64,000 bases of DNA from positions 205,726 to 269,725 of the forward strand of contig NZ_WBVP01000005.1 of the NCBI RefSeq assembly GCF_008933155.1, written 5' to 3'. The stretch comes from Aliivibrio finisterrensis. GTDB lineage: Bacteria; Pseudomonadota; Gammaproteobacteria; Enterobacterales; Vibrionaceae. Shown here one piece after another: positions 9,251-17,317 of the stretch (within the stretch, counting starts at the first letter, position 1; every line of letters starts with the position of its first letter). The notes under the pieces are model-generated. The model was not told the DNA's origin and did not search any database. It saw nothing but the letters and a program-made list of their open reading frames with translations. Made by a program: the position numbers and the translations under genes.

Positions 9251-10336
9251 ATGGCTGGAAATTCTATTGGACAACATTTTCGAGTAACAACGTTTGGTGA
9301 AAGTCATGGCTTGGCTTTGGGCTGTATTGTGGATGGCTGCCCTCCAGGTCTGGAGTTGAGTGAAGTGGATCTGCAAATCGACTTAGATCGTCGTAAGCCG
9401 GGTACTTCAAAATACACTACTCAGCGTCGTGAAGCGGATGAAGTAAAAATTTTATCAGGTGTGTTTGAAGGCAAAACCACCGGAACGTCAATTGGGTTAC
9501 TGATTGAAAACACTGATCAACGTTCTAAAGATTATTCTGAGATTAAAGATAAGTTCCGTCCGGGACACGCAGATTACACCTACCATCAGAAATATGGACA
9601 ACGAGACTACCGTGGTGGTGGCCGTTCTTCTGCTCGTGAAACGGCAATGCGTGTTGCAGCTGGTGCTGTTGCTAAGAAATACTTGAAGCAAGAGTTTGGC
9701 ATTGAAATTCGCGCTTACCTATCACAAATGGGCGACGTAGCGATTGATTCTGTTGATTGGAATGAAATCGAGAATAATGCGTTTTTCTGTCCTGATGCAA
9801 GCAAAGTAGAGGCCTTTGATGAGCTTATTCGTAAGCTAAAGAAAGAAGGGGACTCTATTGGCGCTAAAATTACCGTGGTCGCACAAGGTGTGCCGGTAGG
9901 GTTAGGTGAGCCTGTTTTTGATCGTTTAGATGCGGATGTTGCTCACGCTTTGATGGGTATTAATGCCGTAAAAGGGGTTGAGATTGGTGATGGTTTTGAC
10001 GTTGTACAGCAGCGCGGTTCAGAGCATCGTGATCCATTAACACCTGAAGGTTTTAGCTCAAATCATGCTGGTGGTATTTTGGGTGGTATTTCATCTGGAC
10101 AAGATATTGTGGCGCACATTGCCCTAAAACCAACGTCTAGTATTACGGTTCCGGGTGAAACGATAACTCGCAGCGGTGAAAAAACAGAATTGATTACCAA
10201 AGGCCGCCATGATCCTTGTGTTGGTATTCGAGCAGTACCTATTGCTGAAGCTATGCTAGCGATAGTGGTTATGGACCATTTAGTTCGTCATCGTGGTCAA
10301 AATTTTGGTGTACAAACAGAAACGCCAAAGATTTGA
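9251..10336 (+). CDS. aroC: Chorismate synthase AroC
   Basis: Converts 5-enolpyruvylshikimate-3-phosphate to chorismate, the last step of the shikimate pathway, using reduced FMN. The N-terminal [20 protein letters not shown], the RPGHADYTY region and [12 protein letters not shown] are the family signatures. The protein has 361 residues, equal to the E. coli enzyme. The substrate-forming enzyme AroA is also in this window at 53.3 kb. A long upstream gap and its own terminator suggest an independent transcript. Confidence 0.97.
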   Translation: MAGNSIGQHFRVTTFGESHGLALGCIVDGCPPGLELSEVDLQIDLDRRKPGTSKYTTQRREADEVKILSGVFEGKTTGTSIGLLIENTDQRSKDYSEIKDKFRPGHADYTYHQKYGQRDYRGGGRSSARETAMRVAAGAVAKKYLKQEFGIEIRAYLSQMGDVAIDSVDWNEIENNAFFCPDASKVEAFDELIRKLKKEGDSIGAKITVVAQGVPVGLGEPVFDRLDADVAHALMGINAVKGVEIGDGFDVVQQRGSEHRDPLTPEGFSSNHAGGILGGISSGQDIVAHIALKPTSSITVPGETITRSGEKTELITKGRHDPCVGIRAVPIAEAMLAIVVMDHLVRHRGQNFGVQTETPKI

Positions 10337-10393
10337 TAAGGGATGAGGTATTAGTTTTTAGGAACGAATAATTCCACATAGAGCTAAAAGTAT

Positions 10394-10431
10394 AGAGCCG
10401 GATTGACGATGATATCAATCTGGCTCTTTTT
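10394..10431 (+). terminator. aroC terminator, possibly bidirectional
   Basis: AGAGCCGGATTGA (10394-10406) pairs with TCAATCTGGCTCT (10415-10427) with one G-T wobble, followed by TTTT. It lies between convergent aroC and the UPF0126 gene. Confidence 0.85.
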
Positions 10432-10446
10432 ATTTGTATCTTATTT

Positions 10447-11088
10447 TTAATTTTTCTCAATCGTTTCAGGTTGATCCTCTGTGATATCTAAATGAAACAC
10501 AGGTAAACACCAACCAAATTTTACTGCGGCAATACGAGCAGAAAAACCAATAACAATAGTCGCAATCGTTGTGATTAATTCATCAACACCAAAGTGAAGT
10601 AATCCTATGTATAGCACAGCGGATAGTAATGAAATTGAAGCATATAATTCTTTATGCAATACCATTGGCATCTGGCGACAGAAGAGATCACGCAGTAATC
10701 CACCAAACACGCCTGTTACAATGGCAGAAACAACGCATATTAGTGGGTGAAGCCCCATATCTAATGCCACTTGTGAGCCAATAATACTAAAAACAATTAA
10801 ACCAATAGCATCTAAAAATACAAAGAAACGATGGTTTTTGGCTACCCATGGGCCGATCCATGTTGTTAATACGCCAGCAATACAGGTAATCACAAGGAAT
10901 TGTGGGTTTTTCACCCAACCAACAGGGTAGTGACCAAGAAGAATATCACGAACAGTACCACCGCCAATTGCTGTTGCACTGGCAACTAACATTACACCAA
11001 ACCAATCCATTTTTTTCTTACCAGCGGCTAATGCACCTGTCATTGCTTCAGCTGTGATCCCAATAATATAAAGAATTGTTAATAACAT
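10447..11088 (-). CDS. TRIC/UPF0126 family membrane protein (YadS/YicG-like)
   Basis: Membrane protein of 213 residues with about seven hydrophobic segments. It carries the duplicated glycine-rich pattern of the family: AIGGGTVRDILLG near residue 40 and VFGGLLRDLF near residue 125. Bacterial relatives are trimeric cation-channel (TRIC) homologues; the transported ion here is unknown. It sits with an MgtC-like gene on the strand opposite aroC and epmC, in the place where E. coli has mepA and yfcA. The start ATG has a weak ribosome site, so a few residues of uncertainty remain. Confidence 0.85.
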   Translation of the reverse strand: MLLTILYIIGITAEAMTGALAAGKKKMDWFGVMLVASATAIGGGTVRDILLGHYPVGWVKNPQFLVITCIAGVLTTWIGPWVAKNHRFFVFLDAIGLIVFSIIGSQVALDMGLHPLICVVSAIVTGVFGGLLRDLFCRQMPMVLHKELYASISLLSAVLYIGLLHFGVDELITTIATIVIGFSARIAAVKFGWCLPVFHLDITEDQPETIEKN

Positions 11089-11193
11089 TTTCTAATACCG
11101 TGTCATATCATGATGGTCAAATAATAGGACGAGAATTTTATGGGATTAAACGAATAATGACGAATGAAAAAAACTATTCCGACATTTTTCAGA

Positions 11194-11727
11194 TTAGTTT
11201 TTTTTATGCATTTTATCGAGGCTATGAGCCCTTGGTTTATGAGTTCTAATATTGAGTATTTTTTGATGCACGCCGCGACGAAGGCTTTTGAATGAATTTT
11301 CAAGCTTATCAATGCCGAGTAAAACAAAAAGAGCTAATAAAGTGATAATGACTGATTGCTGAATGTAGCCTAATGCAATCATCATCCCTAATGCTGCTAA
11401 CACCCAAATAATGGCCGCAGAGGTTACACCATGAATTTTACCATCTAAAGTCATCATTACCCCTGCGCCAAGAAAACCAATTCCTGTAATAATTTGGCCT
11501 AGTACTCGAGCGTGATCCAGAGAGTTTACAGATAGGGACATTGCCATCGCTAAGAAAAAGTAAGTACCTGAAATAATTAGAATAGAGGTTCTTATTCCTA
11601 CGGGTTTACCTCGAGTTTGCCGTTCAACGCCAATTAACAAACCATTGAAAGCACAAGCGGCAATAGCAGACCAAGAAAAAGGCCCTAAATCCAGTAATTG
11701 AGCAAGTTGTACAGTGATGTCATTCAC
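11194..11727 (-). CDS. MgtC/SapB family membrane protein
   Basis: Protein of 177 residues with about four to five membrane segments and the family core GLLIGVERQTRGKPVGIRTS, followed by GQIITGIGFLGAGVM and VTSAAIIWVLAALGM. These match the N-terminal MgtC domain; the C-terminal regulatory domain of Salmonella MgtC is absent, and the tail is short and basic. Relatives affect magnesium or acid stress tolerance, but no direct function can be assigned. The start is GTG at 11727 with GGAG about 11 bases upstream. It lies 105 bases upstream of the TRIC-like gene on the same strand and may be co-transcribed with it. Confidence 0.85.
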   Translation of the reverse strand: MNDITVQLAQLLDLGPFSWSAIAACAFNGLLIGVERQTRGKPVGIRTSILIISGTYFFLAMAMSLSVNSLDHARVLGQIITGIGFLGAGVMMTLDGKIHGVTSAAIIWVLAALGMMIALGYIQQSVIITLLALFVLLGIDKLENSFKSLRRGVHQKILNIRTHKPRAHSLDKMHKKN

Positions 11728-11900
11728 AGGTGGTGAAACTCCAATCTAAAGGGGGAGAGATAACTTTGGAGAGTATCAGTTCACTCTTTTGACAGATAAT
11801 GAATAATTTTGAGAAGGAGGATAAAAAAAATTTATCTAGATAGGCCTTTAGTATGTGGTGAGGTAGAATACGCTTCTATTATTATTGCTAAGTCTGTTGT

Positions 11901-12431
11901 ATGCCTCACCAATATCAAGATTTAATCACTGTTTTTAATGCCACTTTTTTTGATTCGTTTAATACCAAGCTAGAATTGGGTGGTGATGAACCTATTTATC
12001 TACCAGCGGATAGTGAATTTAATTATCACCGTATTATTTTTGCGCGTGGTTTTTATCAATCAGGCATGCATGAAATTGCCCATTGGTGTGTTGCAGGTCC
12101 TGATCGTCGTCTATTGGAAGATTTTGGTTACTGGTATGAGCCTGATGGTCGAACAGAGCAAGTTCAATCAGAGTTTGAAAAAGTGGAGATCCGTCCTCAA
12201 GCCTATGAATGGATATTATCATTAAGTGCTGGGTTAAAATTTAATGTGAGTTGTGACAACTTAAATGGCGATTTTGAGCCAGATCGTTTAGCATTCATGG
12301 CTAAAGTACATAATGAAGTGATGAGCATTTTAGATAATGGATTACCTCCACGCGTAGAGGCATTATCCAACGCATTACGTGAGTTTTATCAAATAGCCCC
12401 ACTTACCCAAGAACAATTTATTGTCCAATAG
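11901..12431 (+). CDS. epmC: Elongation factor P hydroxylase EpmC
   Basis: Metal-dependent hydroxylase that adds the final hydroxyl group to the beta-lysylated lysine of elongation factor P. The motif GMHEIAHWCVAG supplies the histidine metal ligands, and LLEDFGYWYEPDGRTEQVQ is a conserved block. The protein has 176 residues, close to E. coli YfcM/EpmC (182). EpmA and EpmB are not in this window. yfcL follows 7 bases later, as in E. coli. Confidence 0.92.
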   Translation: MPHQYQDLITVFNATFFDSFNTKLELGGDEPIYLPADSEFNYHRIIFARGFYQSGMHEIAHWCVAGPDRRLLEDFGYWYEPDGRTEQVQSEFEKVEIRPQAYEWILSLSAGLKFNVSCDNLNGDFEPDRLAFMAKVHNEVMSILDNGLPPRVEALSNALREFYQIAPLTQEQFIVQ

Positions 12432-12438
12432 GAAAAAG

Positions 12439-12699
12439 ATGATCATTGAATTTGAAGAAAAAATGCTTGAACTGATTGATGCTCGAATTGAAACTGCATC
12501 AGATGATGAGTTGTTTGCTGGTGGCTACTTACGTGGACACATTTCATTATCAGTTGCTAAGTGCGAAGAGCAAGAAATTGCTGATCTTGAGATACTAAAA
12601 GTACATATCAATGAAAGTCTTGAAGCCGCTAAATCTGAGTTATCTCCTGCTGATCGTATTATTGTAGCTGATCTATGGAATGAGCTTCAAAACGCATAA
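12439..12699 (+). CDS. yfcL: YfcL family protein
   Basis: Small acidic protein of 86 residues, conserved in gammaproteobacteria and nearly always next to epmC; its function is unknown. ATG at 12439 is chosen because AGGAAAAAG sits just upstream; an in-frame TTG at 12421 overlaps epmC and lacks a site. The sequence (MIIEFEEKMLELIDARIE, then DDELFAGGYLRGHISLSVA) looks wholly helical. It is probably co-transcribed with epmC and ends in a terminator. Confidence 0.85.
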   Translation: MIIEFEEKMLELIDARIETASDDELFAGGYLRGHISLSVAKCEEQEIADLEILKVHINESLEAAKSELSPADRIIVADLWNELQNA

Positions 12700-12721
12700 T
12701 GTAAATAAGCGAAAATAAATC

Positions 12722-12753
12722 AAAAGGCAGTTCTGAAGAGATCTGCCTTTTTT
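12722..12753 (+). terminator. yfcL terminator
   Basis: AAAAGGCAG (12722-12730) pairs with CTGCCTTTT (12743-12751) around a small inner TCT/AGA helix, then a T run. It lies between convergent yfcL and the HIT gene. Confidence 0.8.
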
Positions 12754-12769
12754 ATGGAGAGGAAAATCG

Positions 12770-13195
12770 TTATTGCTTGAATCCAGCCAATGCACTTAAT
12801 CTATCTCGAAGTAGATCCACCAATTGAGTTTGATCTGACTGTGTTCTGATTTCTCCATTAGTATTTCCCCAAACTGGACCTGGCCATGCGATATCAGTGA
12901 TAAAGCGTGCAATATGGTGAATGTGCAGCTGAGGAACTAAGTTACCTAGTGCTCCAATATTAATTTTATCTGGTGTGAAGTTATCTTCGAGCAGTTGAGC
13001 AACTGAACTTGATTCTTGAATATATTGAATTTGCTGCTCTGGGGTCATATGGTGAATTTCTTTTAAGTCTTCAATTCGAGGAACTAAAATCACCCAAGGA
13101 CCGATATTTTCTTTAATGAGTAAAACAGAACATAACGGAAGATTGCCCAAAAAGATGCAATCTTGTTGCAAACGGGGGTGTAATTGAAAAGTCAT
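12770..13195 (-). CDS. HIT family nucleotide hydrolase/transferase-like protein
   Basis: Protein of 141 residues of the histidine-triad superfamily. The motif QLHIHHIARF near residue 92 replaces the usual H-x-H-x-H: the first two histidines are kept and the third position is isoleucine, a variant I know from a proteobacterial HIT subgroup. The downstream DIAWPGPVWGN block is typical of that subgroup. It would act on a nucleotide phosphoramidate or similar, but the substrate is unknown. AAGGAA lies 7 bases before the ATG at 13195. It is divergent from lpxM. Confidence 0.83.
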   Translation of the reverse strand: MTFQLHPRLQQDCIFLGNLPLCSVLLIKENIGPWVILVPRIEDLKEIHHMTPEQQIQYIQESSSVAQLLEDNFTPDKINIGALGNLVPQLHIHHIARFITDIAWPGPVWGNTNGEIRTQSDQTQLVDLLRDRLSALAGFKQ

Positions 13196-13273
13196 TCGTA
13201 TTTCCTTGGTTTCTATCAGTAATGCTTTGTTATATCATAATCGGTTAATAATAAAGAATAAGTGAAGCAATTC

Positions 13274-14215
13274 ATGAGTGAAAAAGTTGATAAAAACGTT
13301 TATAACCCCACTTTTCAATGGGCATTTCTTCATCCTAAGTATTGGCCAACATGGTTAGGGATAGGCTTTGCTATTATTTTGGCTTTCATTCCATTTCGAT
13401 TACGCGATAAGTTAGCTGCTAGTATCGTTAAGTTAGTACTTAAAAAGCCAAGTGGTGGTATTAAGCGAGCTAAGTTGAATATAGCGACCTGTTTTCCTGA
13501 AAAGTCAGAGCAAGAGCAAAAAAAACTGCTTGAAGATACTTACATCACAGGTGCACAGGTGATGCTTGGTTTTTCTGAGTTGCTTGTTCGTAGTCGTAAG
13601 CATAATGAAGGACGCGGGATTTTTGTTGGTGCAGAGAATCTATTCCCTCTGCTTGAGCAAAAAGAAAATATTATTATTTTAGCACCGCATGCTTGGGCTA
13701 TTGATTTCCCTGCGATTCTTTTGGCTTCTCGTGGTTATCAAGTAACGACTATGATGAAACCTCAAAAGAACCCAATAACTGATTGGTTAATGCATGTTCA
13801 GCGTATGCAATATGGCGGTAAGATTTATGCTCGTAGTGCAGGGATTAAACCATTAATTAAAGCGATTAAAGAAGGTTATTTAGCTTATTACTTGCCTGAT
13901 GAGGATCATGGTCCACAAAACAGTGTATTTGTTCCTTTCTTTGCAACACAGAAAGCGACGTTAAAAGGTTTTGGTAAACTAGCTCGTTTATCAAAAGCGA
14001 AAGTGGTTCCAATGTTGCCATCGTATAATGCAGAAACAGGGCAGTTTGAGATCATTACATTACCAGCGATTTCGGATTTTCCATCTGGTGATGAAGAGAC
14101 GGATGCTCGTGCAATGAATATTGCTATTGAACAGCTGGTTACTGAGCGTCCTGAGCAATACATGTGGGTGTTAAACTTACTGCGTTCTCGACCTGACGGT
14201 AGTCGTTTATATTAA
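13274..14215 (+). CDS. lpxM: Lipid A myristoyltransferase LpxM (MsbB type)
   Basis: Late acyltransferase that adds the last secondary fatty acid to Kdo2-lipid A at the inner membrane. One N-terminal membrane anchor (about residues 24-42) is followed by the catalytic H-x4-D motif in APHAWAIDFPA and conserved YLPDEDHGP and FFATQKATL blocks. These match E. coli LpxM (VPHGWAVDIPA, YYLPDQDHGPEHS) better than LpxL. ATG at 13274 is preferred by comparison with E. coli length to HPKYW; a GTG at 13262 is the alternative, and neither has a strong ribosome site. It is monocistronic. Confidence 0.9.
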   Translation: MSEKVDKNVYNPTFQWAFLHPKYWPTWLGIGFAIILAFIPFRLRDKLAASIVKLVLKKPSGGIKRAKLNIATCFPEKSEQEQKKLLEDTYITGAQVMLGFSELLVRSRKHNEGRGIFVGAENLFPLLEQKENIIILAPHAWAIDFPAILLASRGYQVTTMMKPQKNPITDWLMHVQRMQYGGKIYARSAGIKPLIKAIKEGYLAYYLPDEDHGPQNSVFVPFFATQKATLKGFGKLARLSKAKVVPMLPSYNAETGQFEIITLPAISDFPSGDEETDARAMNIAIEQLVTERPEQYMWVLNLLRSRPDGSRLY

Positions 14216-14242
14216 CAATTAGTTATTCAAAGTATTTTTAAG

Positions 14243-14276
14243 CCCGTAGAATTTACCGTTCTACGGGTTTTTTATT
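14243..14276 (+). terminator. lpxM terminator
   Basis: CCCGTAGAA (14243-14251) and TTCTACGGG (14259-14267) form a 9-bp stem followed by nine bases of T-rich sequence. Confidence 0.88.
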
Positions 14277-14315
14277 TTAATGAACTTTGTGACGAAAAAT
14301 GAAGAAGTGATTTAT

Positions 14316-14329
14316 TTGATTTATATCAA
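14316..14329. promoter_or_regulatory. Perfect FNR/CRP-family box (FNR type) before clcA
   Basis: TTGATTTATATCAA is an exact match to the FNR consensus TTGAT-N4-ATCAA. It lies between the lpxM terminator and clcA. A TATAAT hexamer at 14399-14404 would place the start of transcription near 14411, putting the box centre about 88 bases upstream, within the range used by upstream-activating FNR sites. The -35 is poor, which fits an activated promoter. Regulation of clcA by FNR is inference. Confidence 0.65.
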
Positions 14330-14466
14330 AGGTCGATCTTGGTCATTTAATCAATCTAAGTTTTTGTAAATGGTTAGGGTCTATCCGTTGCCGAAGCGTA
14401 TAATTATTTGTGTTCTTATTTTAATTACGCCGCCAATGCTCTTTATGTGCTAAGTTGATACGATAA

Positions 14467-15903
14467 ATGCCAAAATCACCCAATTTTCGTTTTTTTCAAG
14501 GTGGGATGTTAAAGCATCGTACTACGCCAAAATGTCTAACCACACAAACTGATTATTATGCGCTGCTTTTCTTATCTGCATTAGTTGGTGGTATTGCCGG
14601 ATCTGTTGTTGCTTTATTTGAAGCCTCAATTCGATTGTTCGGTGAACAGCGTCTCCAATTCATTCATTCATTTCCTTACTCTGAGTATTTAGCGCCTGTT
14701 GCTGCGGTATTAGCGGGGGCTGCGATGGCAGCTGTTGGTTTTTGGCTTACTTTTCGATTTGCACCAGAGACTGCGGGTAGTGGGATCCCTCATATTGAAG
14801 GGGCTCTTGATGGGACTCAAGAGATCCGTTGGGCTCGTGTATTGCCCATTAAATTTATTGCAGGCACATTAACGATTGGTTCAGGAATGGTGCTTGGCCG
14901 TGAAGGGCCATCAATTCAAATTGGTGGTGCTGTAGGTAGAATGATCGCATGTAAAGGTAAACGATTCAGTCATTCTTCTCATATATTAACAGCAGCAGGG
15001 GCGGCGGCAGGTTTAGCGGCGGCATTTAACGCGCCTCTTGCTGGCATTTTGTTTGTGGTTGAAGAGATGCGTCCTCAGTTTCGTTATAACATCACTTCAA
15101 TAAAGTGTGTGACATTAGCCACAGCGGTAGCAACGATAGTGATGCGCTCTTTACATGGGCAAGAAGCATTTTTAACGATTCCAAGTTTTGATGTTCCACC
15201 ATTACGTTCACTGATCCTTTTTGCCATTTTAGGGATTATCTTTGGCATTATTGGGGTGATTTTTAATAAATGGATTTTAAAAGGAACGAGTAAGGTTAAA
15301 GACTTCCACCAAAATAAATTGCCTCGCATTGTGCTGATGGGCGCAGCGTTTGGCGGCACTTTTGCTTTGTTGCATTTAGTGACTCCTAAACTATCTGGCA
15401 GTGGGATGGAAATCATTACTGAGATGTTTTATAGCCCAATGGCATGGATGATCATGGTTGGCTTCTTTGTATTACGAGTGATTGTTACCGTTGCTTGTTT
15501 TTCATCAGGTGCCCCGGGAGGAATTTTTGCCCCAATGTTAGCGCTAGGTACCTTACTTGGTTTATCTTATGGTGTGGTAATGTCAGTATGGTTTCCCGGT
15601 TGGATATCAAATCCCGGCGTTTATGCTATCGCAGGGATGGGAGCATTGTTTGCCGCTACAGTAAGAGCCCCTGTGACAGGTGTTATCCTTGTGGTTGAAA
15701 TGACGAATAATTATCAGTTGATCTTACCGCTATTAGTGACAACACTTGGTGCGACGTTTATTGCTCAAGCATTGGGCGGGCAACCGTTATATTCTGCACT
15801 TTTAAAACAGTCTTTATTGAAAGATAAAGAGTTGAGGGCGGAGGAGAGTGGGTTGCAGAAGGTTGATCAAAGTATTGCTAATGCGAATACAGAAAATAAG
15901 TAA
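14467..15903 (+). CDS. clcA: H+/Cl- exchange transporter ClcA
   Basis: Inner-membrane chloride/proton antiporter of the CLC family, used in extreme acid resistance in enterics. All anion-path motifs are present: GSGIPHIEGA (about residue 105), GREGPSIQIGG (about 146) with the gating glutamate, VEEMRPQFRY (about 198) with the proton glutamate matching E. coli Glu203, and GAPGGIFAPML (about 351). The start at 14467 gives 478 residues (E. coli 473) but has no clear ribosome site. An ATG at 14506 preceded by AAGGTGGG gives 465 and is a real alternative. The stop codon lies in a TAATACCAATTCC repeat. Confidence 0.93.
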   Translation: MPKSPNFRFFQGGMLKHRTTPKCLTTQTDYYALLFLSALVGGIAGSVVALFEASIRLFGEQRLQFIHSFPYSEYLAPVAAVLAGAAMAAVGFWLTFRFAPETAGSGIPHIEGALDGTQEIRWARVLPIKFIAGTLTIGSGMVLGREGPSIQIGGAVGRMIACKGKRFSHSSHILTAAGAAAGLAAAFNAPLAGILFVVEEMRPQFRYNITSIKCVTLATAVATIVMRSLHGQEAFLTIPSFDVPPLRSLILFAILGIIFGIIGVIFNKWILKGTSKVKDFHQNKLPRIVLMGAAFGGTFALLHLVTPKLSGSGMEIITEMFYSPMAWMIMVGFFVLRVIVTVACFSSGAPGGIFAPMLALGTLLGLSYGVVMSVWFPGWISNPGVYAIAGMGALFAATVRAPVTGVILVVEMTNNYQLILPLLVTTLGATFIAQALGGQPLYSALLKQSLLKDKELRAEESGLQKVDQSIANANTENK

Positions 15904-15945
15904 TACCAATTCCAAGAATTATCATCTAATAAGTACCATTGGTAT
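15901..15945. repeat. Palindromic TAATACCAAT ... ATTGGTAT repeat after clcA
   Basis: ATACCAATTCC at 15903-15913 faces ATTGGTAT at 15938-15945, giving an inverted repeat of about 43 bases that starts at the clcA stop codon. Single ends of the same repeat occur at 3532, 32238 and 39504-39513. It resembles a small palindromic element with conserved ends. Confidence 0.5.
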
Positions 15946-15978
15946 AACCATCTGAATTTTCATCTTTCAGATGGTTAT
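15944..15978. terminator. Stem-loop between convergent clcA and rlmA
   Basis: ATAACCATCTGAA (15944-15956) and TTCAGATGGTTAT (15966-15978) form a perfect 13-bp stem with a 9-base loop. There is no long T run on either side, so it is a weak terminator or a transcript-protecting hairpin shared by both genes. Confidence 0.6.
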
Positions 15979-15994
15979 AATAATGATAAACAGA

Positions 15995-16807
15995 CTATGC
16001 TTTTTTATACACTCTAATCATAAAATCCGCTTTACAATCAAATTCTGACTTCTCTTGCAGCTCAGTTTTAAATTCAGCTGTTGCTTTCCAAGCAAATGGT
16101 GTCATATCTAATAAATGCAATGCTTCTAAGCCGTTCAAGCGCATATCGTAAGTTAATTTTTTCTCTTCAATAAGTTCAAAGTCAGTAAGAGCTTCTGCTG
16201 TTTCATCATGCAGGCGAACTTCACCATACACTCCTTCACGAAGTTCGAATAAATGATGGCTGGCTGGGGTAACAGTAATTAGATAGCCGCCATTTTTAAT
16301 TGCGCGGTGTAATTCTTCTGCTTTACATGGTGCATAAATACGAACAACAGCATCTAGGCTTTGATCAGGGAAAGGCAAACGGTGGCTAGAGGCAACGCTA
16401 AATTGGCAATTTAGATAACGCTTGGCTGCGAACTTAATCGCGACTTTTGAAATATCCAATCCATAGATATTAGCATTTTCGCTATGTAAATATTCTGCAA
16501 TTTTTGAGGTGTAATAGCCTTCACCACAACCAATATCAAGTAGGCTTGCTTCATTATTGGTCACATATTTTTGGCATAACTCGGCTACGTGTTGTTGCAT
16601 AGGCTGATAATGTCCAGCCTCTAAAAAAGCACGCCTAGCTTGCATCATCTCTTTATTATCACCTGGATTTTTAGAACGCTTGTGATGAGCTGGCATTAGG
16701 TTTACATAACCTTCTTTTGCGTTGTCAAACTGATGGTTGTTTTCACAACGGTATTGATTGTTGGCAAAGCGCAACTCGTGTTGGCATAAAGGGCACTGAT
16801 AAAACAT
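15995..16807 (-). CDS. rlmA: 23S rRNA (guanine-N1)-methyltransferase RlmA
   Basis: Methylates G745 of 23S rRNA (E. coli numbering). The N-terminal zinc site is CPLC (Cys5, Cys8) with Cys21 and His25, followed by HQFDNAKEGYVNLMPA. The SAM-binding LLDIGCGEGYYTSKI and the acidic post-motif segment follow. ATG at 16807 is chosen (270 residues) with AGG about 8 bases upstream; GTG at 16813 adds two residues and is less likely. It is a single gene, convergent with clcA. Confidence 0.92.
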   Translation of the reverse strand: MFYQCPLCQHELRFANNQYRCENNHQFDNAKEGYVNLMPAHHKRSKNPGDNKEMMQARRAFLEAGHYQPMQQHVAELCQKYVTNNEASLLDIGCGEGYYTSKIAEYLHSENANIYGLDISKVAIKFAAKRYLNCQFSVASSHRLPFPDQSLDAVVRIYAPCKAEELHRAIKNGGYLITVTPASHHLFELREGVYGEVRLHDETAEALTDFELIEEKKLTYDMRLNGLEALHLLDMTPFAWKATAEFKTELQEKSEFDCKADFMIRVYKKA

Positions 16808-17317
16808 AACCACACCTGAAATTAGATTGAGGCAGCAGTGTACTTCTTCATTTATCTAATAAAAAGAGCCAGCAGTGAAAATAATATCGGTGTATTTATT
16901 TTTTACCTCAAAATTAATAATGCGACTCACTTCAAATACAGTGCCTAATAGAAACTAACAAGACCTTTTTTGTTCTCTATCTAGAGTGATCTAGATCTCC
17001 CTATCTGTTAATTAGGGCGGATAAAAGTGTGATCTGACTTGGTAATAATCGAAATGTTTATAAATTATAAAATGAAATTTTACCATTAACTTATTGTTAT
17101 AAAATAATTTATATTTTTTTATGTAGGCCATTTTTGAAGTTGGTCATAGTTTATTTGGTCTTTATTTTTTAGGGCGAATTAATAAAGCATAATTCATCTC
17201 AACGGATTCAGAGAAACATTTAAACGGATTACAAAATTTTTAGAGTTTGGTCTTTATGTATTGATGAACTTAATAGAAGAACCAAACCAAACAGTTTAAA
17301 CATACAGGGTATATCAC
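16808..17317. promoter_or_regulatory. Long regulatory leader of the KdgM-like porin gene
   Basis: This 510-base AT-rich gap has no credible gene. It holds several repeats: ATCTAGA at 16979-16985 and 16989-16995 (10 bases apart); AACGGATT at 17201-17208 and 17223-17230 (22 bases apart); TTTGGTCTTTAT at 17154-17165 and 17246-17257, with a further TTGGTC at 17140; and an inverted ACCAAACCAAAC at about 17281 that could pair with TTTGGT in the 5' leader. TGTGA at 17029 is a weak half-site for CRP. The repeats suggest control of the porin by one or more regulators; none can be named. Confidence 0.5.

Noticed and set aside
11103..11327. Frame overlapping the 3' end of the MgtC-like gene
   Set aside because: It lies in another frame of a recognised gene and lacks a ribosome site or family match.
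17029..17046. Possible CRP site (TGTGATCTGACTTGG) upstream of the porin
   Set aside because: The left half matches but the right half TCACA is absent, so it is kept only as a note in the leader entry.
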